Shown: positions 7,732 through 16,476, counted from the stretch's first letter. The stretch: DNA of 64,000 bases from Bradyrhizobium sp. CCBAU 53351 (GCF_015291745.1 NZ_CP030059.1:682001-746000), one strand, 5' to 3'. The notes: generated from the letters alone by a model not told the origin. A program made the numbers and translations.

Positions 7732-9846
7732 ATGCCGCATCCGCTCGACAGCTTCTTCGTTCCCGCCAGCATCGCGCTGATCGGCGCCTCGCGCGATCAC
7801 GAGAAGATCCCGGGCCGGCTGCTGTCGATGCTGCGCAAGAACGAGTATCCCGGCAAGATCTACCCGGTGAATCCGAACTATGCCGACATCGACGGGCTCG
7901 CCTGCTACAAATCGATCGGCGAGATCGGCGCGCCCATCGATCTTGCCGTCATCATCATCCCCGCCCGTGCGGTGCTCCCTGCGCTGGAGCAATGCGCCGC
8001 CGCCGGCGTCAGGAACGCCGTGATCATTTCCTCGGGCTTTGCCGAGGAGGGCGGTGACAGCGCGGCGATGCAGGATGCGATCGGGGCGCTGGCGAGGCGC
8101 ACCGGCATGCGGATCTCAGGTCCGAACGCCGAGGGTTTCTTCAGCCAGGTGCAGCGCGTGGCGGCGACGTTCAGTCCGGCCGTGGATGTGAAGCCCGACG
8201 TTGTGCCGCTCGTTGCCACCACGAAGCGGATCGGCATCGTCGCGCAGAGCGGCGGCATCGGCTTTGCCTATTATCACCGCGCACGGGCGCTCGGCGTCGC
8301 CGTCAGCTATGTCGTCAGCTCCGGCAACGAATCCGATCTCGGCGCCGGCGAGTTCCTGGATTACATGGTGCGGGATGCTTCGACCGACGTGATCCTGCTG
8401 TTCATCGAAGGCATCCGCGACGTCGACAAATTTCTTGCCGCGGCCCGGCGCGCCGCAGAGGTGAAGAAACCGATCATCGTCACGAAAGTCGGCCGCTCCG
8501 GTGCGGGCCAGCGCGCGGCGGCCTCGCATACCGCGAGCATGGCCGGCTGGTCGGCGGCCTATGACGCGGTGTTTGCGAAATACGGCTTGATCGTCTCCAA
8601 CGATCTCGACGAGGCGCTGACCATCGCGGCAATGCTTGCCAGCAATCCCCTGCCGAGGGGCGACCGCGTCGCAGTGGTGACGGTGTCGGGCGGAGCCGGC
8701 ATCTGGGGCGCGGATGCCGTGGCACTGCAAGGCTTGCGGGTGCCGGAGCTCTCCGAGCCCATCCAGGCGGGGATCAAGGCGTTGATGCCGTCCTATGGCA
8801 CGGCGCGCAACCCGATCGACGTCACCGCGCAGGGTGTCACCTCGGGCGGCCTGCAGAAGAGCGTCGACTTGCTCACAGTGTCCGACGAGGTCGATGCGAT
8901 CATGGTCGTGCTGTCGCTGTCGAGCGAAGTGCGCAAGCCGTTCAAGGACGGGGAATTGAGGCCTGTGCTGTCCGCGCAGCACAAGCCGGTGGTGTTCTAC
9001 TCCTACACGGTGCCATCCGACTTCGCGCGGCGCGAGCTCGCGAAATCCGGCGTGGTGGTGCTCTCCGGCCTCACCCATGTCGGCACCGCGATGCGGCAGC
9101 TGGTCGATTACGCGAGGTTCAACCTTCCGAAGACTGCGGACGCGACGCGGCTGCCGCCGCGCGATCTCTCCGCACATCTGAAGGCGCCGGTTCTGTCCGA
9201 ATCCGACAGCAAGTCATTGCTCCGCGCCGCCGGCATCGTGCTGCCGGATGAGGTGCTGGTGCGGGACAAGAGCGAGATCGACCAGGCGGTCGGCCGCGTC
9301 GGCTTGCCCTTGGCGATGAAGATCCAGTCGCCCGATATCGCTCACAAGAGCGAGATCGGCGGCGTGCGCCTCAACATTGCCACCAAGGGTGAGGCGTTTC
9401 TCGCGTTCGAGGCCTTGCTCGACGCTGCGCGCAAGCATCGGCCGGAGGCGGATATCCAGGGCGTGCTGGTCGGCCCGATGGCGAAGCGCGGCGTCGAGAT
9501 CATCGTCGGCACGATGCTGGATGAGACGTTCGGTCCCCTGGTGATGGTGGGTCTCGGCGGCATCACCACAGAATTGTTCCGCGATGTCGTCTATCGGCCC
9601 GCGCCGGTGAGTGCGGAGGAGGCGGGCGCGATGCTGGCGAGCCTGAAGGCAGCGCCGTTGCTGAATGGATTTCGGGGAGCGGCAAAGGCGGATGTGGCGG
9701 CTCTGTCGCAACTGATCGCCGATATTTCCGTGCTCGCCGCGCAGCACGCAAAAGAAATCGCGGAGATCGAGCTCAACCCGGTGCTGGTGCACGCCGAAGG
9801 GCAGGGCGTGACGATCGTCGATGCGTTGGTGGTGGGAAGGAAGTAG
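7732..9846 (+). CDS. Fused NDP-forming acyl-CoA synthetase (acetate--CoA ligase family)
   Basis: 704 aa. Interconverts an acid, CoA and ATP/ADP through a phosphohistidine, in the cytoplasm. Order of domains: CoA-binding Rossmann domain (about 1-130; PASIALIGASRDHEKIPG), two succinyl-CoA-ligase-like domains (about 150-460), and an ATP-grasp domain (about 480-700; KIQSPDIAHKSEIGGV and the C-terminal IELNPVLV). The active-site histidine segment is AAASHTASMAGW (about residue 264). This alpha-beta fused form is common in alphaproteobacterial acyl-CoA catabolism. It follows the crotonase/VOC pair on the same strand and probably activates the acid whose CoA ester those enzymes process. The acid is not identifiable from sequence. 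Confidence 0.88.
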   Translation: MPHPLDSFFVPASIALIGASRDHEKIPGRLLSMLRKNEYPGKIYPVNPNYADIDGLACYKSIGEIGAPIDLAVIIIPARAVLPALEQCAAAGVRNAVIISSGFAEEGGDSAAMQDAIGALARRTGMRISGPNAEGFFSQVQRVAATFSPAVDVKPDVVPLVATTKRIGIVAQSGGIGFAYYHRARALGVAVSYVVSSGNESDLGAGEFLDYMVRDASTDVILLFIEGIRDVDKFLAAARRAAEVKKPIIVTKVGRSGAGQRAAASHTASMAGWSAAYDAVFAKYGLIVSNDLDEALTIAAMLASNPLPRGDRVAVVTVSGGAGIWGADAVALQGLRVPELSEPIQAGIKALMPSYGTARNPIDVTAQGVTSGGLQKSVDLLTVSDEVDAIMVVLSLSSEVRKPFKDGELRPVLSAQHKPVVFYSYTVPSDFARRELAKSGVVVLSGLTHVGTAMRQLVDYARFNLPKTADATRLPPRDLSAHLKAPVLSESDSKSLLRAAGIVLPDEVLVRDKSEIDQAVGRVGLPLAMKIQSPDIAHKSEIGGVRLNIATKGEAFLAFEALLDAARKHRPEADIQGVLVGPMAKRGVEIIVGTMLDETFGPLVMVGLGGITTELFRDVVYRPAPVSAEEAGAMLASLKAAPLLNGFRGAAKADVAALSQLIADISVLAAQHAKEIAEIELNPVLVHAEGQGVTIVDALVVGRK

Positions 9847-9860
9847 CGTGCCACAAGCAC

Positions 9861-10000
9861 CGCTGTCGTCCCGGACAAGCGAAGCGCAGATCCGGGACCC
9901 ATAACCACAGGAAGTAGTTTGGCGAAGATTCGGAGTTATCAACTCGCGTGACAACGGCTCCCTGGGATTATGGGTCCCTGCTTTCGCAGGGACGACAGCG
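9861..10000. repeat. 140-bp inverted repeat between convergent genes
   Basis: Arms CGCTGTCGTCCC (9861-9872) and GGGACGACAGCG (9989-10000) are exact reverse complements. Internal shorter hairpins include TCCCGGA...TCCGGGA. It separates the convergent acyl-CoA synthetase gene and enoyl-CoA hydratase operon and may act as a two-way terminator. Confidence 0.75.
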
Positions 10001-10032
10001 GAAGAGTTTGCAGCGTCGGCGCTCTACAACGA

Positions 10033-10845
10033 CTAGCGCCCCTTGAAATTCGCCGCGCGCCGTTCCTCCGTGGCCTTGACGCCTTCCTTGAAATCCTCCG
10101 TCGCACGCAACCTGGTCTGTTCGGCGAGCTCGTGATTGGTGGCGGCCATGACGCGGTCGGCGAGCCCGTTGCGCATGGTGGCGCGGGTGGAGAGCAGGCC
10201 GAGCGGGGAGCATTCGGCGATCTCGCCGGCGAGCTTCATGGCGGCCGCCTTGACCTGGTCCTGCGGCACCAGCTCGTTGGCGAGGCCCCATTTGTACGCC
10301 TCTTCGCCGGTAACGCGGCGGCTGGTGTAGAACATCAGTTCGGCGTTGTTCTTGCCGATCAGTTCCGGCAGCGTGGTCGTCAGGCCGAAGCCGGGATGAA
10401 AGCCGAGCTTGGTGAAGTTCGCGGAGAAGCGCGCCTCGGGGCAGGTGACGCGGAAATCGGCCGACACCGCGAGGCCCAATCCGCCGCCGATGGCGGCGCC
10501 CTGCACGGCGGCCACGATCGGCTTCTTGGCGCGGAAGATGCGTACGGCCTGGATGTAGAGATGGTTGATCGAGCCGAGGTTGTCGGCGGGATCGCCCTTC
10601 TTCTCGGCCTCGCGCGCCTCCTGAGCCTGCCGCGCCGGATCCTGGAAGTTGGCGCCGGCGCAGAACGCCTTGCCTTGCGCCGAGAGAACGGAGGCGCGGA
10701 TCTCGATGTCGCGATCGAACTCGTCGAGCGCGTCCGCGATCTGGTTGATCAGCGAGATGTCGAAGAAGTTCAGCGGCGGGCGGCGGATCTCGATGGTGCC
10801 GACATGTCCGACCTTCTCGACGCCGATGTCTTTATAGGTGCTCAT
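10033..10845 (-). CDS. Enoyl-CoA hydratase/isomerase family protein
   Basis: 270 aa crotonase-fold enzyme, last gene of a three-gene minus-strand operon (acd2-acd1-ech; 15-nt gap to acd1). Features: TIEIRRPPLNFFD near the N terminus, first oxyanion segment AFCAGANFQDPARQA, second GAAIGGGLGLAVSADFRV. The first catalytic glutamate position of classical hydratases is not conserved (ARFSANFTKLGFHPG), while the glutamate in NAELMFYT is present. Substrate specificity, and even hydratase versus isomerase, is therefore open. It probably acts on the enoyl-CoA made by the dehydrogenase pair upstream. Confidence 0.85.
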   Translation of the reverse strand: MSTYKDIGVEKVGHVGTIEIRRPPLNFFDISLINQIADALDEFDRDIEIRASVLSAQGKAFCAGANFQDPARQAQEAREAEKKGDPADNLGSINHLYIQAVRIFRAKKPIVAAVQGAAIGGGLGLAVSADFRVTCPEARFSANFTKLGFHPGFGLTTTLPELIGKNNAELMFYTSRRVTGEEAYKWGLANELVPQDQVKAAAMKLAGEIAECSPLGLLSTRATMRNGLADRVMAATNHELAEQTRLRATEDFKEGVKATEERRAANFKGR

Positions 10846-10860
10846 GATGTCCTCGAAGGT

Positions 10861-12021
10861 TTAGCGCAAGCCCAAGCCGCGCGCGATGATGCCGCGCAGC
10901 ACCTCGGTGGTGCCGCCCTGGATGGTGAGTTTCGGCGCGGTCTTGATCGCGAAATCGAGCTGCCGCTCCAGGGTCTCGCGGTTGGTCGCGGTCTCCTCGA
11001 CGAAGGCGGCGAGATCGCGGACGCGGTGCGGAAGCTGCTGCTCCCAGACCGTGCCGATGTCCTTGACGATGGACGCCTCGACCACCGGCTCCTTGCCGGC
11101 TTCCAACATGCCGGCCACCGAGACCGACATCCGCCGCATGGTGTGGAGCTGCGCGACGAGCCGGCCGATGCCTTCGGCGCTGCGCGTGTCCGGGTTGGGG
11201 CCGACCGCGCGGACCAGCTCGGTCAGCACGTAATAAGTTTCGAGGAAGCGCTCGGGGCCCGAGCGCTCATAGGCAAGCTCGCTCGTCGCCTGCTTCCAGG
11301 CGCCGTCGACCTCGCCGAGCACGTGATCATCGGGCACGAAGAAATCGGTGAAGACGACCTCGTTGAACTCGTACTGGCCGGTGATCTGGCCGATCGGATT
11401 CACCTTGATGCCCGGCTGCTTCATCTTGACCAGGAACTGGGTCAGGCCGTGGCGGCGGTTCTCCTTGGTCGGCGGCGATGTCCGGAAGATCGCGATCATG
11501 TAGTCGGCGATGTGTGCCGACGAAGTCCAGATCTTGGTGCCGTTGATGAGATAGCCGCCGTCGGTCTTGGTCGCGCGCGTCTTCGCGGCGAACAGGTCGG
11601 AGCCGGAGTTCGGCTCGCTCATGCCGATGGCAAAGCAGATCTCGCCGCGGCAGATCCGCGGCAGGATTTCCATCTTGATATGTTCAGGGGCGTACTTCAA
11701 CAGCACCGGCCCGCTCTGGCGGTCGGCGACGAAGAAGCGCCGCGTCGGCGCATTGGCGACGCGCATCTCCTCGGTCACCACGTAACGTTCGAGGAAGGAG
11801 CGCTCCTGGCCGCCATATTTCTTCGGCCAGGTCATTCCCAGCCAGCCCTTGGCGCCGACCCGGCGGGAGAATTCCGGCGCGTCGGTGTCCTCGCGGTTGG
11901 GCTTGTGCGGGTCGAAGGTGCCGGCGGCGATCTCCTCGGCGAGGAAGGCCCGCACCTCCTTGCGCAATTGCTCGCACTTCTCGGGCAGGCGGATCGGATC
12001 GAAACGAAGGGCAGCGGTCAT
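10861..12021 (-). CDS. Acyl-CoA dehydrogenase, subunit 1 of a two-gene pair
   Basis: 386 aa FAD enzyme that oxidises an acyl-CoA to the enoyl-CoA. The start is ATG 12021, with GGGAGAG 7-13 nt upstream; the frame is open much further but that extension has no coding character. Segments seen: EVRAFLAEEI at the N terminus, the substrate/FAD loop CFAIGMSEPNSGSDL, the middle domain GYLINGTKIWTSSAHIADY, and the C-terminal QGGTTEVLRGIIARGLGLR. It lies 16 nt downstream of a second, divergent dehydrogenase gene. This arrangement is known from heteromeric acyl-CoA dehydrogenases that act on bulky CoA esters such as steroid or cyclic side chains. The substrate is inferred only to that extent. Confidence 0.9.
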   Translation of the reverse strand: MTAALRFDPIRLPEKCEQLRKEVRAFLAEEIAAGTFDPHKPNREDTDAPEFSRRVGAKGWLGMTWPKKYGGQERSFLERYVVTEEMRVANAPTRRFFVADRQSGPVLLKYAPEHIKMEILPRICRGEICFAIGMSEPNSGSDLFAAKTRATKTDGGYLINGTKIWTSSAHIADYMIAIFRTSPPTKENRRHGLTQFLVKMKQPGIKVNPIGQITGQYEFNEVVFTDFFVPDDHVLGEVDGAWKQATSELAYERSGPERFLETYYVLTELVRAVGPNPDTRSAEGIGRLVAQLHTMRRMSVSVAGMLEAGKEPVVEASIVKDIGTVWEQQLPHRVRDLAAFVEETATNRETLERQLDFAIKTAPKLTIQGGTTEVLRGIIARGLGLR

Positions 12022-12037
12022 GTGTTTCTCTCCCTGA

Positions 12038-13102
12038 TCAGCGCGATGCCACGAGCGGCCACAATTCGTCGGCCCCTCTGGTGGCGACCAGCTTGCCGAG
12101 CTCGACGGCCCAGTGGCTCTCCGAACCGAAATCGTCGCGCCAGGCCAGCGCCCGCAGCGAATAGCGGTGCAGGATGTGCTCCAGGGTGAAGCCGATCGCG
12201 CCGTGCACCTGATGGGCGATGGCGCCGCCCTTTTCCGCAGCTTCCGCGCAGCGGATCTTTGCGGCGGCGGCTTCGAGATAGACCTCGTCGTCAAAGCTTC
12301 TGGCATTCGCGATGGCGTCGGCCGCCGAGGTCGCCGCCGCAAGCGCTGCGGCGGATTCGCCGGCGAGGCGGGCGAGATTGTGCTGCACCGCCTGGAATTT
12401 CGAGATCTTCTTCTCGAAGGCGACACGCTCGTTGGAATAGCGCACGGAGATGTCGAGCATCGATTCCAGCGCGCCCGCGATCTGCAGGCTGCGCGCAACG
12501 CCGCCCATCAGCATCATCGTGGTCTGGTCAAAGCCCTTCGGCGCAGGCTTGAGCGCGACGGGCTGCACCTTGTCGAGCGTCACGGTGTCGCTGTGGTCGT
12601 AGCCGACATTGAGGCCGGATTCGATCCGGCCTTGGCCGGCATCGACCAGCGCGATCGAAATGCCGTCCTTGCCATGCGCCAGCACCGCAAAATGCTTGGC
12701 CGCTTTCGCAAAAGGCACGCCGCGCGCGCGGCCGGAGAGCGAGCCGTCGGCATCGAGGGTGATGCGATCCCGAGGGGAAGCCGGCAGCACCGTCATCTCA
12801 CCCTCTGGTGACGCGATCTTCGCCTGCGCCAGCAGCCAGCCCGCCAGCATGGTCTCGGCGAGGGGAACTGCGACCGCGAAGCGCCCGGCGGCGTTCAGCA
12901 GCGCAAAACCGTCGGCCAGGCTTGCGCCGGAGCCGCCGAGATCATCGGGCACCCAGGACAAGGGCAGGCCGGCTTCACTCAGCGCCTGCCACAGCGGCGC
13001 CTGCCACGAATTCTTCTTGTCGTTGTTGATGGTTTGCGGATCGGCGAGATCGGCGAAGATCTTCTCCGCGGTCTCGACGACGATGTTGTCACTCTCCGCC
13101 AC
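12038..13102 (-). CDS. Acyl-CoA dehydrogenase, subunit 2 of a two-gene pair
   Basis: 354 aa, first gene of the minus-strand operon. It is shorter and more diverged than subunit 1: the N-terminal helical region is kept (LWQALSEAGLPLSWVPDDLGGSGASLADGF) and the C-terminal domain carries HQVHGAIGFTLEHILHRYSLRALAWRDDFG in two pieces. Alanine-rich helices (about 240-290) form the interdomain bundle. The middle domain lacks the typical SEPNSGSD loop. It is probably the partner chain of a heteromeric dehydrogenase with the downstream gene. Its promoter region (13103-13341) is shared with the divergent SDR gene and contains candidate operator copy 2. Confidence 0.87.
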   Translation of the reverse strand: MAESDNIVVETAEKIFADLADPQTINNDKKNSWQAPLWQALSEAGLPLSWVPDDLGGSGASLADGFALLNAAGRFAVAVPLAETMLAGWLLAQAKIASPEGEMTVLPASPRDRITLDADGSLSGRARGVPFAKAAKHFAVLAHGKDGISIALVDAGQGRIESGLNVGYDHSDTVTLDKVQPVALKPAPKGFDQTTMMLMGGVARSLQIAGALESMLDISVRYSNERVAFEKKISKFQAVQHNLARLAGESAAALAAATSAADAIANARSFDDEVYLEAAAAKIRCAEAAEKGGAIAHQVHGAIGFTLEHILHRYSLRALAWRDDFGSESHWAVELGKLVATRGADELWPLVASR

Positions 13103-13250
13103 AGCGTTCCCCGTGTTTTGCCGTTGGCGCGTCCCGCCTGATCGGGCGACCCGCGCAGGTCTTCTTGCGCCCGATGATCCGAAAAAGCCATGGCCCTGAC
13201 AAGCGTTGATCGCAGGTCAACCTGCGGCGCGGGCATGGGCACCAAGCTAA

Positions 13251-13265
13251 TTCCGCTTAGCGGAG
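13251..13265. promoter_or_regulatory. Palindrome TTCCGCT-T-AGCGGAG, candidate operator (copy 2)
   Basis: Six of seven arm positions pair around the central T. It lies 77 nt upstream of the SDR start and about 150 nt upstream of the divergent acyl-CoA dehydrogenase operon. Exactly the same 15-nt core occurs at 4551-4565. Confidence 0.6.
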
Positions 13266-13341
13266 TTTGCTCGATTTGCAGGGCGCCGCAAACTCGCTAA
13301 ACAGGACGCGAAAGATCAGAGCCACGGGGAAGGACATCAAG

Positions 13342-14127
13342 ATGGCCAAGGACAATCTGTGCGCAATCGTGACGGGGTCGGCCTCCGGCCTTGGCGCGGC
13401 GACCGCCGAAATTCTCGCGCGCAGCGGCGCGCGGCTCGTCATTAATTATTCGTCGAGCAAGACCGAGGCCGAGGCCACGGCTGAGCTCTGCCGCAAGGCC
13501 GGCGCGGCGGAGGTGCTGGTCGCCCAGGGCGACGTCTCGAAGGACGAGGATTGCCGCAGGATCGTCGCGGCCGCCAGCGGATGGGGCCGCCTCGATATCC
13601 TCGTCAACAATGCCGGCACCACCAAACACGTGGCGCATGCCGACCTCGACGGATTGTCGGCCGAAGATTTCCAGCGGGTTTATGGCGTCAATACCATCGG
13701 CCCGTTCCAGATGGTACGCGCGGCGCGCAGCCTGCTCGAGGCCGGCGCGAAGGCCTCGGAGCGGCCCTCGGCCGTGGTCAACGTGTCCTCGGTTGCCGGC
13801 ATCAGCGGCGTCGGCTCGTCGATCGCCTATGCCGCGAGCAAGGGCGCGCTCAACACCATGACGTTGTCGCTGTCACGCGCGCTGGCGCCGCTGATCCGCG
13901 TCAACACGGTGTGTCCCGGCTATATCGATACGCCCTGGTTCACCAAGGGCCGCGGCGAGGCCGGCGCCAAGCAGGTGCGCGACAGCGTCGTGGCGAAGGT
14001 GCCGCTCAAGGTCGCCTCGTCAGCGGAGGATATCGCGCAGCTCGTCTGCTTCCTGGCTATGCCGGCGTCCAGCAACATGACCGGCGAGGTCGTGCGCATG
14101 GATGCGGGGATGCATTTGATCACGTGA
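13342..14127 (+). CDS. Short-chain dehydrogenase/reductase
   Basis: 261 aa NAD(P)-dependent oxidoreductase of the classical SDR family. Visible: cofactor motif TGSASGLGAA (about 11-20), NNAGT (about 90), the catalytic serine in NVSSVAGISG, and the YAASKGA active-site motif (Tyr about 163, Lys 167). The C-terminal CPGYIDTPWF loop follows. The start is ATG 13342, 8 nt after GGGGAAGGA; the frame extends 25 codons further up but overlaps the operator region. It is divergent from the acyl-CoA dehydrogenase operon and probably oxidises a beta-hydroxyacyl-CoA intermediate in the same pathway (inference from position). Confidence 0.9.
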   Translation: MAKDNLCAIVTGSASGLGAATAEILARSGARLVINYSSSKTEAEATAELCRKAGAAEVLVAQGDVSKDEDCRRIVAAASGWGRLDILVNNAGTTKHVAHADLDGLSAEDFQRVYGVNTIGPFQMVRAARSLLEAGAKASERPSAVVNVSSVAGISGVGSSIAYAASKGALNTMTLSLSRALAPLIRVNTVCPGYIDTPWFTKGRGEAGAKQVRDSVVAKVPLKVASSAEDIAQLVCFLAMPASSNMTGEVVRMDAGMHLIT

Positions 14128-14137
14128 GGTGAAGCAA

Positions 14138-14177
14138 CGTCATTCCGGGCTCGCGCTTCGCGCGCCCCGGAATGACG
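14138..14177. repeat. Short palindromic repeat between convergent genes
   Basis: Arms CGTCATTCCGGG and CCCGGAATGACG enclose a GCGC-rich loop. It lies exactly between the convergent SDR and GlsB-family genes, so it is probably a shared terminator. Confidence 0.7.
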
Positions 14178-14182
14178 ACAAG

Positions 14183-14455
14183 CTACCCCTTGATCACGCC
14201 GCTTGCCACCAGCCGGTGCCAGATGAACAGCACCACCACCGCGCCGATGGTGGCCATGATGAAGCCGGCGCCCTGGTCGGGGCTGTAATGGCCGATGGCC
14301 TGGCCGACGAAGGTCGCCAGGAACGCGCCGGCGATGCCGAGGATGGTGGTGAGGATGAAGCCGCTCGGATTGTTCGGCCCGGGCGCCAGCCAGCGCGCGA
14401 TGAGGCCGGCAATGAAGCCGACGACGATGATCCACAACAGGCCGCCCATGCTCAT
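14183..14455 (-). CDS. GlsB/YeaQ/YmgE family small membrane protein
   Basis: 90 aa with three hydrophobic segments (about 5-22, 33-52, 63-82), matching the transglycosylase-associated/YeaQ family in length and in its glycine-rich helices (GGLLWIIVVGFIAGLIARW; GFILTTILGIAGAFLATFVG). These are stress-induced inner-membrane proteins of unknown biochemical role. It ends just beyond a palindromic repeat. The neighbouring YidB-family gene is on the same strand 42 nt upstream, and both may be envelope-stress genes. Confidence 0.88.
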   Translation of the reverse strand: MSMGGLLWIIVVGFIAGLIARWLAPGPNNPSGFILTTILGIAGAFLATFVGQAIGHYSPDQGAGFIMATIGAVVVLFIWHRLVASGVIKG

Positions 14456-14497
14456 GAGTGTGCTCCCCTTCCCGAGAACGCGTCGATCGAGGTTGGA

Positions 14498-15070
14498 TTA
14501 AAGTCTGCCCGAGAGCTCGTTCTCGGTCGGCAGCCGCCCGTCCGGCGTCAGATGGTCGATCACTTGCGGCAGATACTGGCTGAGGCCGTTGAGCAGCTCC
14601 TCGCGCGAGAGGCCGCTCTGGGCGGACAGGCTCTCGATCTGGTCGGCGCCGAGTGCGCTGGCGAGATCGCCCGGCGCGATCGGCTTGTTCTGACCCTTGC
14701 TGACCCAGGAATTCGCGGCGTCGCCGTGGCCGCCCTGCTGCAACTGGTTGAGGAGGTCGCCGAGGCCGCCGCTGAGCACCGTGCCGGCCGCGCCGCCCGC
14801 GAGCAGGCCGCCGAGCCCGCCCTTGAGCAGGCCTCCGAGACCGCCAAGACCGCCGTTATCGGCGGCGACCGGCGGAGGGGCCGGCGTCGGTGACGGTTGC
14901 GGCGCCGTACCGGACTGGTTTGCGGTCATGTGCTTGAACGCCTTCCAGGCGAGCAGGCCGAGCAGCGCCATGGTCATCGGCGACATGCCGCCGGAGGACT
15001 TTTCGGAGCTCGGCGTGGAGGGGCCCCGCGGGCCGTTCTGCATGCCGTTGAGGACGTCGAGTAGACCCAT
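14498..15070 (-). CDS. YidB family (DUF937) protein
   Basis: 190 aa. The start is ATG 15070 (MGLLDVLNGMQNG), with AAGGAGA upstream; longer frames add an unsupported leader. Layout: short N-terminal segment, a hydrophobic stretch (about 30-48; MTMALLGLLAWKAFKHM), a Pro-rich linker, a Gly-rich segment (GLGGLGGLLKGGLGGLLAGG), and a C-terminal helical domain. That domain contains SWVSKGQNKPI and YLPQVIDHLTPDGRLP, the DUF937 signature. The function is not established. Located beside the GlsB-type gene. Confidence 0.88.
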   Translation of the reverse strand: MGLLDVLNGMQNGPRGPSTPSSEKSSGGMSPMTMALLGLLAWKAFKHMTANQSGTAPQPSPTPAPPPVAADNGGLGGLGGLLKGGLGGLLAGGAAGTVLSGGLGDLLNQLQQGGHGDAANSWVSKGQNKPIAPGDLASALGADQIESLSAQSGLSREELLNGLSQYLPQVIDHLTPDGRLPTENELSGRL

Positions 15071-15230
15071 GGTGCTCTCCTTTGGCGTCTCGTTCGGCGA
15101 TTGCGCCGCTGACTGCCCCCGGGGCGAAAACATATGGGGCCGTCATGACCGTTACAAGTCGGATGCGACGCGATTGGTTGCCGGCCTCGCCTCTGCTATC
15201 GAAGGCCGTCTCGTTCAGGGAGCAAGCTCA

Positions 15231-16232
15231 GTGGTTGCGGATCGACCGATCGTTGTGGCCGGCGCCGGCGCCATCGGCTGTTTCGTCGGCGGCATGCTGG
15301 CGGCCGGCGGCCGCCGTGTCGCGCTGCTGGCGCGGCCGCGGGTGAAGACCGAGATCGAGCGGTTCGGCCTGGTTCTGACCGATTTCGACGGCTCCGAGAA
15401 GAAGCTCGGCGCAGGCCAGCTCGCGCTATCGGAGGATCCCGCGATCCTGCACAGTGCCGGCATCGTGCTGGTCACCGTCAAGAGCGCCGACAGCGCCGAT
15501 GTCGCGGATCAGATCGCGCGGCATGCGCCCGAGGATGCCGTCATCGTCTCGCTTCAGAACGGTGTCGGCAATGTCGCGGTGCTGCGCGAGCGCCTCGGTG
15601 GCCGTCGTGTGCTCGCCGGGATGGTGCCGTTCAACGTGATCGCAATGGGCGAGGGCCGTTTCCATCGCTCGACCTCCGGCGACATCCATATCGGCGAGGA
15701 CGCCGCGAACACGGCAGCTGCGCTTTCGGTGCCGGGCCTCAGTGTGCGTGCGAGCCGTGACATCACCGGCGTGCAATGGGGCAAGCTGATCATCAATTTG
15801 AACAACGCGCTCAGCGCGCTGTCGGATATGCCGCTTGCCGCTCAACTGGCGAGCCGCGACTGGCGAAGATTGTTCGCCGACCAGATGGCGGAGGGGCTTG
15901 CCGCGCTGAAGGCCGCGGGCATCGCGCCGGTCTCGGCGACGCCGATCCCGATGAACTGGTCTCCGGCCTTGCTGCGGCTGCCCGATGCGATCTTCAAAGC
16001 GATCCTGGGGCGGACCATGAAGATCGATCCCGAGGCGCGTTCCTCGATGTGGCAGGACCTGAAACACGGCCGCAAGACCGAGATCGACTATCTCCAGGGC
16101 GCCGTGATCGCGCTCGCCGAGCAGAACCATGTCGAGGTGCCGCTGATGCGCCGCATTGTTGCGCTGATCAGGGAAGCCGAGACGGCCGGCAACGGACCGC
16201 CGCGTCTGACGCCGCAGCAGATCCGCGGGTAG
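15231..16232 (+). CDS. 2-dehydropantoate 2-reductase (PanE/ApbA)-family protein
   Basis: 333 aa NADPH-dependent ketopantoate-reductase-fold enzyme. N-terminal Rossmann motif VVAGAGAIGCFVGGMLAAGG; mid-region SLQNGVGNVAVLRERLG, containing the conserved QNG; catalytic-lysine segment QWGKLIINLNNALSALS; C-terminal helical domain with RSSMWQDLKHGRKTEIDYLQG, the family signature including the Glu. GTG 15231 is chosen because AGGGAG lies about 8 nt ahead. It is not near panB or panC, and a second family member lies at 31973, so at least one of the two may reduce another 2-oxo acid. Confidence 0.85.
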   Translation: MVADRPIVVAGAGAIGCFVGGMLAAGGRRVALLARPRVKTEIERFGLVLTDFDGSEKKLGAGQLALSEDPAILHSAGIVLVTVKSADSADVADQIARHAPEDAVIVSLQNGVGNVAVLRERLGGRRVLAGMVPFNVIAMGEGRFHRSTSGDIHIGEDAANTAAALSVPGLSVRASRDITGVQWGKLIINLNNALSALSDMPLAAQLASRDWRRLFADQMAEGLAALKAAGIAPVSATPIPMNWSPALLRLPDAIFKAILGRTMKIDPEARSSMWQDLKHGRKTEIDYLQGAVIALAEQNHVEVPLMRRIVALIREAETAGNGPPRLTPQQIRG

Positions 16233-16256
16233 AGCTTGACGGTGATGGAGCATGCC

Positions 16257-16460
16257 ATGAGGCATTGTCTGAAGATCGGGTTCGCGCTCGTCGCGCTCTG
16301 CGGCATCTCGACGCTTGCTCACGCAAGACCCCCGACGGTCGTGACCTCGCCCGGCTATGACAGGCGCCTGCAGGAGAGCAGGTCGCAATTGGGTGGTCCG
16401 CCGACAGCGACGGCGCCGGTGGTCAAGCCGAAGCGCAGCAAGAAGAAGCACACGAATTGA
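16257..16460 (+). CDS. Small secreted basic protein of unknown function
   Basis: 67 aa from ATG 16257 (MRHCLKIGFALVALCG). GGAG lies 6 nt ahead, and upstream in-frame TTG 16236 and ATG 16245 are alternatives. A clear signal peptide ends in AHA. The mature part is only about 44 residues, with a Lys/Arg-rich tail (KPKRSKKKHTN). It follows the PanE-like gene closely. I recognise no domain. Confidence 0.6.
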   Translation: MRHCLKIGFALVALCGISTLAHARPPTVVTSPGYDRRLQESRSQLGGPPTATAPVVKPKRSKKKHTN

Positions 16461-16476
16461 GGCCACAGACTCCATT

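Noticed and set aside
9970..12189. 739-codon open frame on the plus strand
   Set aside because: Antisense to the acd/ech operon; composition is His/Arg/Asp-rich as expected from the complement of a high-GC gene, with no domain.
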